From contig NZ_JACBZM010000001.1 in assembly GCF_013408525.1 (NCBI RefSeq), positions 1,984,001 through 2,048,000 on the forward strand: DNA of 64,000 nucleotides. The letters are read 5' to 3'. This document shows, piece by piece, positions 36,338-45,568 of this stretch (positions are counted from its first letter, which is position 1; every line of letters begins with the position of its first letter). The notes under the pieces are model-generated. The model did not search any database and was not told where the DNA came from. It was given only the letters and a program-made list of their open reading frames with translations. The DNA is from Nocardioides aromaticivorans. Lineage in GTDB: Bacteria; Actinomycetota; Actinomycetes; Propionibacteriales; Nocardioidaceae. The position numbers and the translations under genes are program-made.

Positions 36338-37246
36338 ATGTCGACCTCGTCGATCACGCCCGACCAGGCGCCGGCCCCCGCCCTGCGGGGGCCGGCCGCC
36401 CGGCCGGTCTCCCGGTTCCTGCACCGCTGGGTGTGGGTGCGCCTGTCCCTCCTGCTGTCCGCGCCGCTCGCGTGGATGCTGCTCGTGTACGTCGTGGCGC
36501 TGGCCGCGCTGCTGATCACGTCGCTGTGGTCGGTGGACAGCCTGAGCAGCGAGATCGACAAGACCTGGACGCTCGACAACTTCCGCACCCTGTGGGAGAA
36601 CGAGGTCTACCGGAAGGTCACGCTCCGCACCGTCGGCGTGGCCGCCGCGGTCACCGTGGTCGACGTGGCGATCGCCCTGCCGATCGCCTTCTACATGGCG
36701 AAGGTCGCCACCCCGCGAGCCCGGCGGATGCTCGTCGTCGCGGTGCTCACCCCCCTGTGGGCGAGCTATCTCGTGAAGGTGTTCGCCTGGCGGGTCGTCC
36801 TGTCCGAGGGCGGCCTGGCCGAGTGGACCGGCCTCGGAACCCCCGGCTACGGGCTGACCGCCGTCGTCATCACCCAGTCCTACATCTGGCTGCCGTACGT
36901 GATCCTGCCGATCTTCGCGGCGCTCGAGCGGGTCCCCGACTCGCTGCTCGAGGCGGCGGGCGACCTCGGCGCGCCGTCCGGCATGGTGATGCGCTCGGTC
37001 GTGCTGCCGCTGCTGGTGCCCGGCATCGTCGCCGGCGCGATCTTCAGCTTCTCGCTGACGATGGGCGACTACATCACCGTCAACATCGTGGGCGGTGCCA
37101 GCCAGATGCTCGGCAACCTCGTCTTCGTCAACGCCGGTGCGGCCAACAACCTGCCGCTCGCCGCGGCCATCGCGATGATCCCGATCGTGGTGATGCTCGT
37201 GCTGCTGACGGCCATCCGTCGTACCGGAGCACTGGAGAACCTATGA
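36338..37246 (+). CDS. Polyamine ABC permease, PotB-like
   Basis: A 302-residue inner-membrane permease with about six helices. The EAA loop reads LLEAAGDLGAPSGMVMRSVVLPLLVPG. The ATG lies 2 nt after the binding-protein stop. Family pattern YMAKVATPRARRMLVVAVLTPLWASYLVKVFAWRVVL is typical of PotB. It should form the membrane channel with the following permease. Confidence 0.92.
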   Translation: MSTSSITPDQAPAPALRGPAARPVSRFLHRWVWVRLSLLLSAPLAWMLLVYVVALAALLITSLWSVDSLSSEIDKTWTLDNFRTLWENEVYRKVTLRTVGVAAAVTVVDVAIALPIAFYMAKVATPRARRMLVVAVLTPLWASYLVKVFAWRVVLSEGGLAEWTGLGTPGYGLTAVVITQSYIWLPYVILPIFAALERVPDSLLEAAGDLGAPSGMVMRSVVLPLLVPGIVAGAIFSFSLTMGDYITVNIVGGASQMLGNLVFVNAGAANNLPLAAAIAMIPIVVMLVLLTAIRRTGALENL

Positions 37247-37259
37247 TGGAGAGCGTCCG

Positions 37260-38060
37260 ATGACCCTCAGCCCCCTGGCCCGCCGCCTGCTGGCGGCCCT
37301 CACGTTCGGCGTCCTCGCGCTGATCTACGTGCCGCTGCTGGTGGTCGTGGCCAACTCGCTCAACCCGAGCCAGTCGATGACCTGGCCGCTGGACGGCGTC
37401 ACCCTCGAGTGGTGGCGCCGGGCGGCCCGGAGCGACGGCGCCCGTGAGGCGCTGCTGACCAGCCTGCAGGTCGGCGCCGTCGCGACGCTGATCGCCCTCG
37501 TCCTCGGCACGCTGCTGGCGCTGGCCCTGCAGCGGTACTCCTTCTTCGGCAAGAACTCCGTCAACCTGCTGGTGATCCTGCCGATCGCGCTGCCCGGCGT
37601 GGTCACGGGCATCGCGCTCAACAACGGCTTCCGGACCATCCTCGGGGTGGACCTGTCGCTGTGGACGATCGTGATCGCACACGCGACCTTCTGCATCGTC
37701 ACCGTCTTCAACAACGTCCAGGCCCGCCTGCGGCGGATGGGCACCAGCCTCGAGGAGGCGTCGTCCGACCTCGGCGCGGGGGTCTTCATGACCTTCTGGC
37801 TGGTCACCCTGCCGCAGCTCCGCTCGGCCCTTCTCGCGGGTGGCATGCTGGCATTCGCGCTCAGCTTCGACGAGATCATCGTGACCACCTTCACGGCCGG
37901 CCAGGGTGCCAACACCCTGCCGATCTGGATCCTCAACAACATGTTCCGGCCCAACCAGGCGCCGGTGGTCAACGTGGTCGCGGTCGTGCTGATCGTGTTC
38001 TCGATCGTCCCGGTGTGGCTGGCCCAGCGCCTGTCCTCCGACGTCGAGGCCGCCCGCTGA
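37260..38060 (+). CDS. Polyamine ABC permease, PotC-like
   Basis: A 266-residue permease with six predicted helices and the EAA loop SLEEASSDLGAGVFMTFWLVTLPQLRSA. The GLTFxxDE-like stretch FALSFDEIIVTTFTAG is characteristic of PotC-type subunits. ATG 37260 has GGAGAG about 7 nt upstream, 13 nt after the PotB stop. It is the last transport gene of the operon, followed by an aldehyde dehydrogenase. Confidence 0.92.
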   Translation: MTLSPLARRLLAALTFGVLALIYVPLLVVVANSLNPSQSMTWPLDGVTLEWWRRAARSDGAREALLTSLQVGAVATLIALVLGTLLALALQRYSFFGKNSVNLLVILPIALPGVVTGIALNNGFRTILGVDLSLWTIVIAHATFCIVTVFNNVQARLRRMGTSLEEASSDLGAGVFMTFWLVTLPQLRSALLAGGMLAFALSFDEIIVTTFTAGQGANTLPIWILNNMFRPNQAPVVNVVAVVLIVFSIVPVWLAQRLSSDVEAAR

Positions 38061-38114
38061 CCTGCCCCGCACCGACCACCGACGACCGCACCACCACCCC
38101 CAGGAGAACCCCGC

Positions 38115-39461
38115 ATGACCGAGATCGAGTACGCCGTCCGCAACCCCGCCACGGGCGAGCTGGTCGAGACCTTCCCCACCGCCACCGACGCCGAGGTGCG
38201 TGCGGCGGTCGACGCCGCGGCGGCGGCGTACACGAGCTGGGGCCGGACGTCCACGGTCGCCGACCGGGCCGCGCTGATCCGCCGGGTCGCCGAGCTGCAC
38301 CGCGAGCGCAGCGCCGAGCTGGCCGCGGCGATGGTCGAGGAGATGGGCAAGCCGCTCAGCGACGCCGAGGGCGAGGTCGACTTCTCGGCCTCGATCTACG
38401 AGTTCTACGCCGACAACGCCGAGCGCTTCCTCGCCGACGAGGAGATCCCGCTCGGCGAGGGCGAGGGCACCGCGGTCATCCGCCGGATGCCGGTCGGCGT
38501 GCTGCTCGGGATCATGCCGTGGAACTTCCCCGTCTACCAGATCGCCCGCTTCGCCGGCCCCAACCTCGCGACCGGCAACACGATCGTCCTCAAGCACGCG
38601 CCGCAGTGCCCGCGCTCCGCCGCCCTGCAGGAGCAGATCTTCAAGGACGCCGGCTTCCCCGAGGGCGCCTACGTCAACATCTACGCCACCAACGAGCAGA
38701 TTGCGGACGTGATCGCCGACCCGCGCGTCCAGGGCGTCTCGCTGACCGGCTCCGAGCGCGCCGGCGCGGCCGTCGCCGAGATCGCCGGGCGCAACCTCAA
38801 GAAGGTCGTGCTCGAGCTCGGCGGCTCGGACCCGTTCATCGTGCTCTCGACCGACGACCTCGACGCCACCGTCGACGCCGCGGTGTTCGCGCGGATGGAC
38901 AACGCCGGCCAGGTCTGCAACGGCGGCAAGCGCTTCATCGTCGCCGACGGCCTGTACGACGACTTCGTCGGCCGCTTCACCGAGAAGCTCCTCGCCGCCT
39001 CCGAGGGCTCCCCGCTGTCGTCGGTCACCGCGGCCGACAACCTCGACGCCCAGGTGGCGACGGCGGTCGCCGGCGGCGCCGAGCTGACCACCGCGGGCGA
39101 GCGCAAGGGTGCGTTCTACCCCAGCGGCGTGCTGTCGGGGATCACGACCGACAACCCGGCGTACCACCAGGAGCTGTTCGGCCCGGTCGCCATGGTGTTC
39201 CGCGCCGCCGACGAGGACGACGCCGTCCGGATCGCCAACGACACGCCCTACGGCCTGGGCTCCTACGTGTTCTCGAGCGACCCGGCCCAGGCCCAGCGGG
39301 TCGCCGAGCAGATCGAGGCCGGCATGGTCTTCGTCAACGGCGTCGGCCTGGACGCGGCCGAGCTGCCCTTCGGCGGCGTGAAGCGCTCCGGCTTCGGCCG
39401 CGAGCTGGGCCGCTTCGGCATGGAGGAGTTCGTCAACAAGAAGCTCATCCGCACCGTCTGA
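38115..39461 (+). CDS. NAD(P)-dependent aldehyde dehydrogenase, succinate-semialdehyde type
   Basis: A 448-residue ALDH. Conserved parts are the PWNFP loop (GIMPWNFPVYQ), the TGSERAGAAVA cofactor region, catalytic Glu in LELGGSDPF and catalytic Cys in GQVCNGGKRF. CAGGAGAAC precedes the ATG. In a polyamine uptake operon the natural roles are oxidation of aminobutyraldehyde or succinate semialdehyde from putrescine. It is slightly shorter than usual because of a compact loop after SSVTAADNLDAQVATAVAGG. No transaminase or amine oxidase is adjacent. Confidence 0.9.
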   Translation: MTEIEYAVRNPATGELVETFPTATDAEVRAAVDAAAAAYTSWGRTSTVADRAALIRRVAELHRERSAELAAAMVEEMGKPLSDAEGEVDFSASIYEFYADNAERFLADEEIPLGEGEGTAVIRRMPVGVLLGIMPWNFPVYQIARFAGPNLATGNTIVLKHAPQCPRSAALQEQIFKDAGFPEGAYVNIYATNEQIADVIADPRVQGVSLTGSERAGAAVAEIAGRNLKKVVLELGGSDPFIVLSTDDLDATVDAAVFARMDNAGQVCNGGKRFIVADGLYDDFVGRFTEKLLAASEGSPLSSVTAADNLDAQVATAVAGGAELTTAGERKGAFYPSGVLSGITTDNPAYHQELFGPVAMVFRAADEDDAVRIANDTPYGLGSYVFSSDPAQAQRVAEQIEAGMVFVNGVGLDAAELPFGGVKRSGFGRELGRFGMEEFVNKKLIRTV

Positions 39462-39486
39462 CCCTCTCCGGGGCTCCTGATCTGCC

Positions 39487-39545
39487 ACGCAACTACCGAA
39501 TTCGTCGTCGATCCGCCCGGATCGCAGCGAATTCGGTAGTTGCGT
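39487..39545. repeat. 59-bp nested palindrome (possible extragenic element)
   Basis: Perfect 18-bp inverted arms lie at 39487-39504 and 39528-39545 (ACGCAACTACCGAATTCG and its complement). Inside the 23-bp interval is a second perfect hairpin, CGATCCG (39509-39515) against CGGATCG (39518-39524). No T-run follows. The element lies 26 bp after the ALDH stop and 45 bp before the FemX-like start. It could be a terminator, an extragenic palindromic repeat or a small transposed element. Confidence 0.75.
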
Positions 39546-39589
39546 CGCCGACTCCGGAACCCCGCAGCTCGCCCGATAGCCTGATCCCC

Positions 39590-40720
39590 ATGCCCAGCGT
39601 GCGCCCGATCAGCCCGACCGAGCACCGCGACTACCTCGCCACGCTGCCATCGGCGAGCTTCCTGCAGACCCCCGGCTGGGGGAAGGTGAAGTCCGAGTGG
39701 CGCAGCGAGTCGCTCGGGTGGTTCGACGACGAGGGGAAGCAGGTCGGCGTCGCCCTGGTGCTCTACCGCCAGCTGCCGAGGCTCAAGCGCTTCCTCGCCT
39801 ACCTGCCCGAGGGGCCGGTGATCGACTGGGCGGACGACGACCTCGCCGCGTGGCTCGACCCGATGGTGGCGCACCTGAGGAAGCAGGGTGCGTTCGCCGT
39901 ACGGATCGGCCCGCCGGTGGTGACCCGCCGCTGGACCACCGCGCAGGTCAAGGAGGGCATCGCCGACGCCGACGTGCGGCTGCTCAGCCAGATCCCGCCG
40001 GCCGAGCGCAACCCCATCGGCGCGCGCACCGTCGCCCAGCTGCACGAGCTCGGCTGGCGCCACCAGGGTGTCGAGGGCGGCTTCGCCGCGGGCCAGCCGC
40101 AGTTCGTCTTCCAGGTCCCGCTGCGCCACGCCGACGGCACGCAGCGCACCGAGGACGAGGTCCTCAAGGGCATGAACCAGCTCTGGCGCCGCAACATCAA
40201 GAAGGCCGCCAAGGAGGGCGTCGAGGTCGCCACCGGCAGCCGCGAGGACCTCAAGGCCTTCCACGAGCTCTACGTGCACACCGCCGAGCGCGACCACTTC
40301 ACGCCGCGTCCGCTGCGCTACTTCGAGACCATGTACGACGCCCTCCGCGCCGACGGCGAGGAGCGGTTCACGCTCTGGATGGGCCGGCACGAGGGCGACC
40401 TGGTCGCCTCGACGATCGCGATCCGGGTCGGCGAGCACGCGTGGTACTCCTACGGCGCCTCCTCCACCGAGAAGCGCGAGGTCCGCGGCTCCAACGCGGT
40501 GCAGTGGGCGATGATCCGCGACGCGATCGCCGCCGGCGCGGCGGTCTACGACCTGCGCGGCATCACCGAGACCCTCGACGCCGACGACCCGCACGTCGGG
40601 CTGATCCAGTTCAAGGTCGGCACCGGCGGCGAGGCGGTCGAGCACGCCGGCGAGTGGGACCTGCCGGTCAACCGGGCCCTCTACAAGGCCTTCCAGGTCT
40701 ACCTGGCGCGGAGGGGCTGA
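39590..40720 (+). CDS. FemX/FemAB-like peptidyltransferase
   Basis: A 376-residue cytoplasmic protein of the FemAB/GNAT-fold family, which uses aminoacyl-tRNA to add amino acids to lipid II. Supporting patterns are SASFLQTPGWGKVKSEW near the N-terminus, RLKRFLAYLPEGPVIDW, MNQLWRRNIKKAAKEGVEV, and WYSYGASSTEKREVRGSNAVQWAMIRDAIAAGAAVYDLRG. It would build a peptidoglycan cross-bridge residue (for example Gly). ATG 39590 has TAGCCT 7 nt upstream. It is followed 2 nt later by an alanine-racemase-like gene. Confidence 0.88.
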   Translation: MPSVRPISPTEHRDYLATLPSASFLQTPGWGKVKSEWRSESLGWFDDEGKQVGVALVLYRQLPRLKRFLAYLPEGPVIDWADDDLAAWLDPMVAHLRKQGAFAVRIGPPVVTRRWTTAQVKEGIADADVRLLSQIPPAERNPIGARTVAQLHELGWRHQGVEGGFAAGQPQFVFQVPLRHADGTQRTEDEVLKGMNQLWRRNIKKAAKEGVEVATGSREDLKAFHELYVHTAERDHFTPRPLRYFETMYDALRADGEERFTLWMGRHEGDLVASTIAIRVGEHAWYSYGASSTEKREVRGSNAVQWAMIRDAIAAGAAVYDLRGITETLDADDPHVGLIQFKVGTGGEAVEHAGEWDLPVNRALYKAFQVYLARRG

Positions 40721-40721
40721 C

Positions 40722-41798
40722 ATGAGCCTGTCGCTCACCGTCGACGGCCCGCGCTGGCGGGCCCACCTCGAGTCGGTCGCCGACGCGCACCCCGGCATCG
40801 TCCCGGTCGCCAAGGGCAACGGCTACGGCTTCACCCTGGGCCGCCTGGCCCGCAAGGCGCAGTGGCTCGCCGAGCGCGGCCACGACGTGCGTACCCTCGC
40901 CGTCGGCACCTACGACGAGCTCCCCGAGGTCGCGCAGCGCTGGCACGGCGACCTCCTCGTGCTCACCCCGTGGCGCCCGTGGGTGCCGCTCCCCGAGCCC
41001 GCGCTGTCCCGACGGCTCGTTCACACCGTCAGCCGCGTCGGCGACCTGCGCGACCTGCTGCACGCCGACCCGTCCGCCCGGATCGTGCTGGAGCGGATGA
41101 CCTCGATGCGCCGCCACGGGATGGCCGCGCGTGAGCTGTGGGAGGCCGGCGAGCTGCTCCGCAAGCACCCCGGCGCCCGGATCGAGGGCCTCGCCCTCCA
41201 CCTGCCGCTCGGCCAGGGCACCCACCTCGGCGAGGTCACCCGGCTGATGAACGACTTCGTCGCCGCCGAGGTCCCCGCCCACGGCGCCCCCGACGTGTGG
41301 GTCAGCCACCTCACCGACGCCGAGCTGGCCACCCTGCGCAGCCAGTACGGCGACTTCGGCTTCCGCCCCCGCATCGGCACCGGGCTCTGGCTCGGCGACC
41401 GGGGTGCCCTGCGGGTGACGGCGACGGTGCTCGACGTGCACCCCGTCGAGCGCGGCGACGCGTTCGGCTACCGCGGCCGCACCGCCCCGAAGTCCGGGCA
41501 CGTGCTGGTCGTCAGCGGCGGCACCGCGCACGGCATCGGCCTCGAGGCGCCCACCGGCGACCAGTCGATGAAGGCGCGCGCCGCGACCATCGCCCGCGGG
41601 GGCATGGACGCGGTCGGGTTCGTCCGCTCGCCGTACTCCATCGACGGCAAGCAGCGGCTCTTCGCCGAGCCGCCGCACATGCAGGCCTCGATGCTCTTCG
41701 TCCCGCACGGGGCGCGGGTGCCCGAGGTCGGCGAGGACGTCGACGTGCGGGTCCGCTACACCGCCACGACGTTCGACCGCATCACCGTCACGACGTGA
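40722..41798 (+). CDS. Alanine-racemase-like PLP enzyme
   Basis: A 358-residue PLP fold type III protein. The lysine that holds PLP is Lys31 in VPVAKGNGYGFTLG, and the barrel ends with a beta domain (SGHVLVVSGGTAHGIGLEAP onward). Overall length matches alanine racemase, but the usual catalytic Tyr in the C-terminal domain is not obvious by eye, so the activity may differ. It starts 2 nt after the FemX-like stop, suggesting a joint role in wall-peptide modification. A housekeeping alr is expected elsewhere. Confidence 0.85.
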   Translation: MSLSLTVDGPRWRAHLESVADAHPGIVPVAKGNGYGFTLGRLARKAQWLAERGHDVRTLAVGTYDELPEVAQRWHGDLLVLTPWRPWVPLPEPALSRRLVHTVSRVGDLRDLLHADPSARIVLERMTSMRRHGMAARELWEAGELLRKHPGARIEGLALHLPLGQGTHLGEVTRLMNDFVAAEVPAHGAPDVWVSHLTDAELATLRSQYGDFGFRPRIGTGLWLGDRGALRVTATVLDVHPVERGDAFGYRGRTAPKSGHVLVVSGGTAHGIGLEAPTGDQSMKARAATIARGGMDAVGFVRSPYSIDGKQRLFAEPPHMQASMLFVPHGARVPEVGEDVDVRVRYTATTFDRITVTT

Positions 41799-43227
41799 GG
41801 GCAGGCTGAGGGCCGACCTCGTCGAAGCCCTCCTGTCGCACCGGGTCGCGGTCCGGGCGGTACATGTCGCGCACGATCACCGCGGCCAGGTAGAGCTCGC
41901 CGAGCACGCGCACCGCGATGCCGACCCAGTAGAACCCGGCGTCGCCGCCGCCCGCGGGCGAGAGGTAGCCGCCGAGGTACCACCAGATCGTGCAGAAGTA
42001 GAGCACCTCGCTGGCCTGCCAGATGATCTGGTCGCGCCAGCGCGGGCGGGCGAGCACGGCCAACGGCAGCAGCCACAGGACGTACTGCGGGGAGTAGACC
42101 TTGTTGACCAGCAGGAAGCCGACCACGATCAGGTAGCCGAGCTGGGCCAGCCGTGGGACCACGGCCTCGGGGCGGATGGTGCGCCCGGCGGTCATGCCGA
42201 TCACGAACACCGCGGCGCACCAGGCGCCGAAGAGGATCCACGACCAGAGGTTGATCGTGTGCGCCGAGAACCCGACGTCGCCGGCCTGGTCGATGAGCAT
42301 CCACACCGACCCGAGGTCGGCCGTGCGCTCGGCGTTGAAGCTCCAGAAGACCTTCCACTGCTCCTTGCCCAGCAGGTACGCCGGCGCGTTGGCCAGCAGC
42401 CACGCCACCGCGGCGCCGACGACCGCCAGGGCCAGGTCGCCGGGTCGGCGACGGCGCAGGCAGATGACGAGCAGGCCGCCGAGTAGGAAGAGCGGGTAGA
42501 GCTTCGCGGCGGTGCCGAGGCCGATCAGGATGCCGGTCAGCAGCGGCCGGTCGCGCGACCACGCCCACAGGGCGCCGGCCACCAGCGCGACGGGGATCAG
42601 GTCCCAGTTGATCAGGCCCGTCAGCAGCAGGGTCGGTGACAGCGCGAACGCCGCCGCGTCCCACGGTCGCACGGGGTGGGCCCGGGAGAGCAGCCACGTG
42701 GCGACGAGCGCCAGCGCAGCGAAGCCGAGGCCGTTGACCAGGAGGAAGATGGTCTGCTCCTGGTCGACCTCCGGGTCGTCGTACAGGTCGGAGACGGGGG
42801 CGCGGTAGCGCGCCTCGACGTCGGGGGAGCCGTTGAGCCAGTGCGTGATCCACGCCGTGCCCCACGCCCAGTAGGAGATCCCGACGGGGTACTCCATCAC
42901 CTCGTAGCGCGCCCGGGTCTGCTCGTCGCCGGAGTAGGGCCATGCGTGCTCGGCCATGCCGCGCGGGACGTAGAGCGGCTTCAGGTCCGTGTAGCACATG
43001 TGGGAGTAGACCCAGTTCTGGTCCTTGCCCTCCGCGAGCGTGCACGGCGACTTCTGCACCAGCCCCAGCGCGAACGTGCAGGCCGTCAGGAGGAGCAGCA
43101 CCCGCAGCGGCGTCCACCACCGGTGCGGCCGCGCGCGCTGGCCCATCGGACCGCCGACGACCTCGCTCAGGCCGGCGACGACCGGGTCGTCCAGGGTGGG
43201 GTGGACGTGCGGCGCGCGCTCGGTCAC
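41788..43227 (-). CDS. GT87-like polytopic glycosyltransferase
   Basis: A 479-residue membrane protein with ten or more helices. An acidic external loop follows the first helix (PYSGDEQTRARYEVMEYPVGISYWAWG), as in polyprenol-phosphate-sugar-using glycosyltransferases of the GT-C/GT87 type. GTG 43227 lies 5 nt after the PBP stop, so the two are cotranscribed. A homologous transmembrane protein next to ponA is part of the conserved actinobacterial block (Rv0051 next to Rv0050). The acceptor is unknown. It overlaps the convergent racemase-like gene by 11 bp. Confidence 0.85.
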   Translation of the reverse strand: MTERAPHVHPTLDDPVVAGLSEVVGGPMGQRARPHRWWTPLRVLLLLTACTFALGLVQKSPCTLAEGKDQNWVYSHMCYTDLKPLYVPRGMAEHAWPYSGDEQTRARYEVMEYPVGISYWAWGTAWITHWLNGSPDVEARYRAPVSDLYDDPEVDQEQTIFLLVNGLGFAALALVATWLLSRAHPVRPWDAAAFALSPTLLLTGLINWDLIPVALVAGALWAWSRDRPLLTGILIGLGTAAKLYPLFLLGGLLVICLRRRRPGDLALAVVGAAVAWLLANAPAYLLGKEQWKVFWSFNAERTADLGSVWMLIDQAGDVGFSAHTINLWSWILFGAWCAAVFVIGMTAGRTIRPEAVVPRLAQLGYLIVVGFLLVNKVYSPQYVLWLLPLAVLARPRWRDQIIWQASEVLYFCTIWWYLGGYLSPAGGGDAGFYWVGIAVRVLGELYLAAVIVRDMYRPDRDPVRQEGFDEVGPQPALTS

Positions 43228-43231
43228 GGCG

Positions 43232-45484
43232 TCAGGCGGCGTGACGACGTCGGCGACCGCGCGGCGACTTGGTGGGCTTGCCGCCGAGGATGGGAGGCGT
43301 CGACGACGTCGGGTCGCCCGTCGGGTCGGTCGGGGTGTCGGTCGGCGGGCCGGGGTCCTTCGTGGTCGGCGTCTCCGACGGCGTCTCCGTCGGCGCGCTC
43401 GAGCTCGGGACGTCCCTCGTCTTGCTCGGCTTCGGCTTCGGCTTCTTCGTCGGCTTCGGCACGATCGGGGCGTGGCCCTCGCTCGGGGCGTCACCCTTGA
43501 CGTAGGCCGGCGGGGGCAGGTCCTCGACCGGCTCGCCCTCGAGCGCCTTGAGCATCACGTTGGTCCAGGTCGCGGCCGGGTAGGAGCCGCCGAAGTACGA
43601 CGGCAGCCAGTCCTTGAGCTGCTCGTTGCCCTTGCCGCGGACGTACATCACCGCGGTCGCCAACTGCGGCGTGTAGCCCGCGAACCAGGCCGAGGAGACC
43701 TCGCCCTTGCCGTTCGTGGCGGTGCCGGTCTTGCCCGCGGCGGGCCGGCCCAGGGCGAGCGCCTTCGTGCCGGAGCCCTGCTGGACGACCTGCTGGAGGG
43801 CGTAGCCCACGTCGTCGGAGACGCCCTCGGGGATCGCGCGGTGGTCGGTGACCTTGTGCGAGTAGCGCACCTCGCCGTCGCGGTCGACGACCTTCTCGAT
43901 GATGTAGGCGTCGGCGGCGACCCCGCGGTTGGCGAGGGTGGCGTAGCCGTTGGCCATGTTGATCGGGCTGACCGTCTGCGAGCCCAGCGAGACACCGGTC
44001 TGCGGCTCGAGGGCCGGCGTCGAGGTCGGGAAGCCGTACGGCGGGTTGGCCGCCTTCTCCGGCGGGATGCCCATCTTGTTCGCGGTGTCGATGATCTTCT
44101 GCGGGCCGTCGTCCATCGCCAGCGTCATGTCGATGTAGGCGGTGTTGATGGAGTCCTGGGTGGCCTTGATCATGTTGACGCGGCCGTAGCTGTGGTCGCC
44201 CTGGTTCTCGACCTCGCCGCCGCCGGGCAGGTCGTAGGGCGAGTTGCCGTCGAAGGTGTCCTTGAGCTCGAACCCGTCCTGGATCCCGGCGGCGAGCGCG
44301 AACGGCTTGAACGTCGAGCCGGCCTGGCCGCCCGAGACCGCCCAGTTGAGCTGCGACTCCAGGTAGTCCTGGCCGGCGTAGATGCCGCGGACGGCGCCGG
44401 TGCCCGGCTCGACCGAGGCGACGGCGACGTGGAGGTTCTTGCCGAAGCCCTCCGGCCGCTCCTCCTTGACCCCGTCCTTCGCGGCGTTCATCGCCTTCTT
44501 GGTGAAGGTCGTGGTGATCTTGAGGCCGCCGCCGTTGATCTCCTGCTCGCTGAACCCGAGCCGGAGCAGCTCCTTGCGGACCATCGTCAGCACGTGGCCG
44601 CGCTGGCCACCGTACTGCTCGTCGCTCTTGATCTTCGGGAACTTCGGCAGCGCCTTGCGGACGCTCGCGACGTCGCTCGCCTTGGCGGTGCCCATGTCCT
44701 CCATCGAGTCCAGGACGTACTGGTAGCGGCCCAGCAGGCGCGCCTCGGCGTCCTCGCCGTTGGCCGGGTCGAGCGAGTAGGGGTTGTTCAGCACCGCGGC
44801 GAGCGTCGCGGACTGGGGCAGGGTCAGGTCCTTCGCGTCGACGTCGAAGTAGGCCTGCGCGGCCGCCTGGATGCCGTAGGCGCCCCGGCCGAAGTAGATG
44901 GTGTTGAGGTAGCCCTCGAGGATCTCCTGCTTGCTCAGCTGGTTCTTGATCTTGAGGGAGAGGATCGCTTCCTTGGCCTTGCGCTTCCAGGTGCGTTCCT
45001 GGGTCAGGTAGAGGATCTTCACGTACTGCTGCGTGATCGTCGACGCACCCTGCTGGGCGTTGCCCTGCGCGTTGCTGAACGCCGCCCGCAGGATGCCCTT
45101 CGGGTCGATGCCGTTGTCGGTCCAGAAGCTCTGGTTCTCCGCGGCGACGACGGCGTCCTTCATCGTCTGCGGCATGTCGTCGTAGGCGATCGAGTCACGC
45201 TTCTGGACGGCGAACTGGCCGATCTCGGACTTGCCGCCGTCGTAGTAGACGCGGGTCGTCTGGGTGAGGAACTCCTCGTTGGGGTTCGGGATGTCGACGT
45301 TCTTGTACGCGATCCAGAAGCCCAGCACGCCCAGCAGGCCGAGCACCACCGCCGTGACCAGGCCCCACAGGGTGAGTCGCTTCAGCCGCTGCTTCCACGT
45401 CCGCGGAGCGCGGTCGCCCTTCTTCCCCGACCGCCCGCTGCGTCCGGAGGAGGACCCGCCTGCCTTGCGCTTTCCCTCGACCAC
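43232..45484 (-). CDS. ponA: Bifunctional class A penicillin-binding protein
   Basis: A 750-residue cell-wall synthase. One membrane helix lies at about 40-60, then the glycosyltransferase domain (AAENQSFWTDNGIDPKG; GASTITQQYVK; RKAKEAILSLKI) and the transpeptidase domain with Ser in GSTFKPF, SxN in SINTAY and KTGTATNG. The C-terminal tail is Pro/Thr/Ser-rich and ends basic (RGRRRRHAA). GTG 45484 is chosen over ATG 45529 because TACCCT lies 7 nt before it, the local leaderless pattern. It polymerises and cross-links peptidoglycan. Confidence 0.95.
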   Translation of the reverse strand: MVEGKRKAGGSSSGRSGRSGKKGDRAPRTWKQRLKRLTLWGLVTAVVLGLLGVLGFWIAYKNVDIPNPNEEFLTQTTRVYYDGGKSEIGQFAVQKRDSIAYDDMPQTMKDAVVAAENQSFWTDNGIDPKGILRAAFSNAQGNAQQGASTITQQYVKILYLTQERTWKRKAKEAILSLKIKNQLSKQEILEGYLNTIYFGRGAYGIQAAAQAYFDVDAKDLTLPQSATLAAVLNNPYSLDPANGEDAEARLLGRYQYVLDSMEDMGTAKASDVASVRKALPKFPKIKSDEQYGGQRGHVLTMVRKELLRLGFSEQEINGGGLKITTTFTKKAMNAAKDGVKEERPEGFGKNLHVAVASVEPGTGAVRGIYAGQDYLESQLNWAVSGGQAGSTFKPFALAAGIQDGFELKDTFDGNSPYDLPGGGEVENQGDHSYGRVNMIKATQDSINTAYIDMTLAMDDGPQKIIDTANKMGIPPEKAANPPYGFPTSTPALEPQTGVSLGSQTVSPINMANGYATLANRGVAADAYIIEKVVDRDGEVRYSHKVTDHRAIPEGVSDDVGYALQQVVQQGSGTKALALGRPAAGKTGTATNGKGEVSSAWFAGYTPQLATAVMYVRGKGNEQLKDWLPSYFGGSYPAATWTNVMLKALEGEPVEDLPPPAYVKGDAPSEGHAPIVPKPTKKPKPKPSKTRDVPSSSAPTETPSETPTTKDPGPPTDTPTDPTGDPTSSTPPILGGKPTKSPRGRRRRHAA

Positions 45485-45568
45485 GCGTGACAGGGTACGG
45501 CGCGGAGGGGCACGGTCTCGATTTCCCACCCCGGGCCGCAGCGGTCACCGCGAGCTCACCGGACCGGC

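Noticed and set aside
39487..39545. Insertion-sequence end
   Set aside because: No transposase or target-site duplication is visible, so it is reported only as a palindromic repeat.
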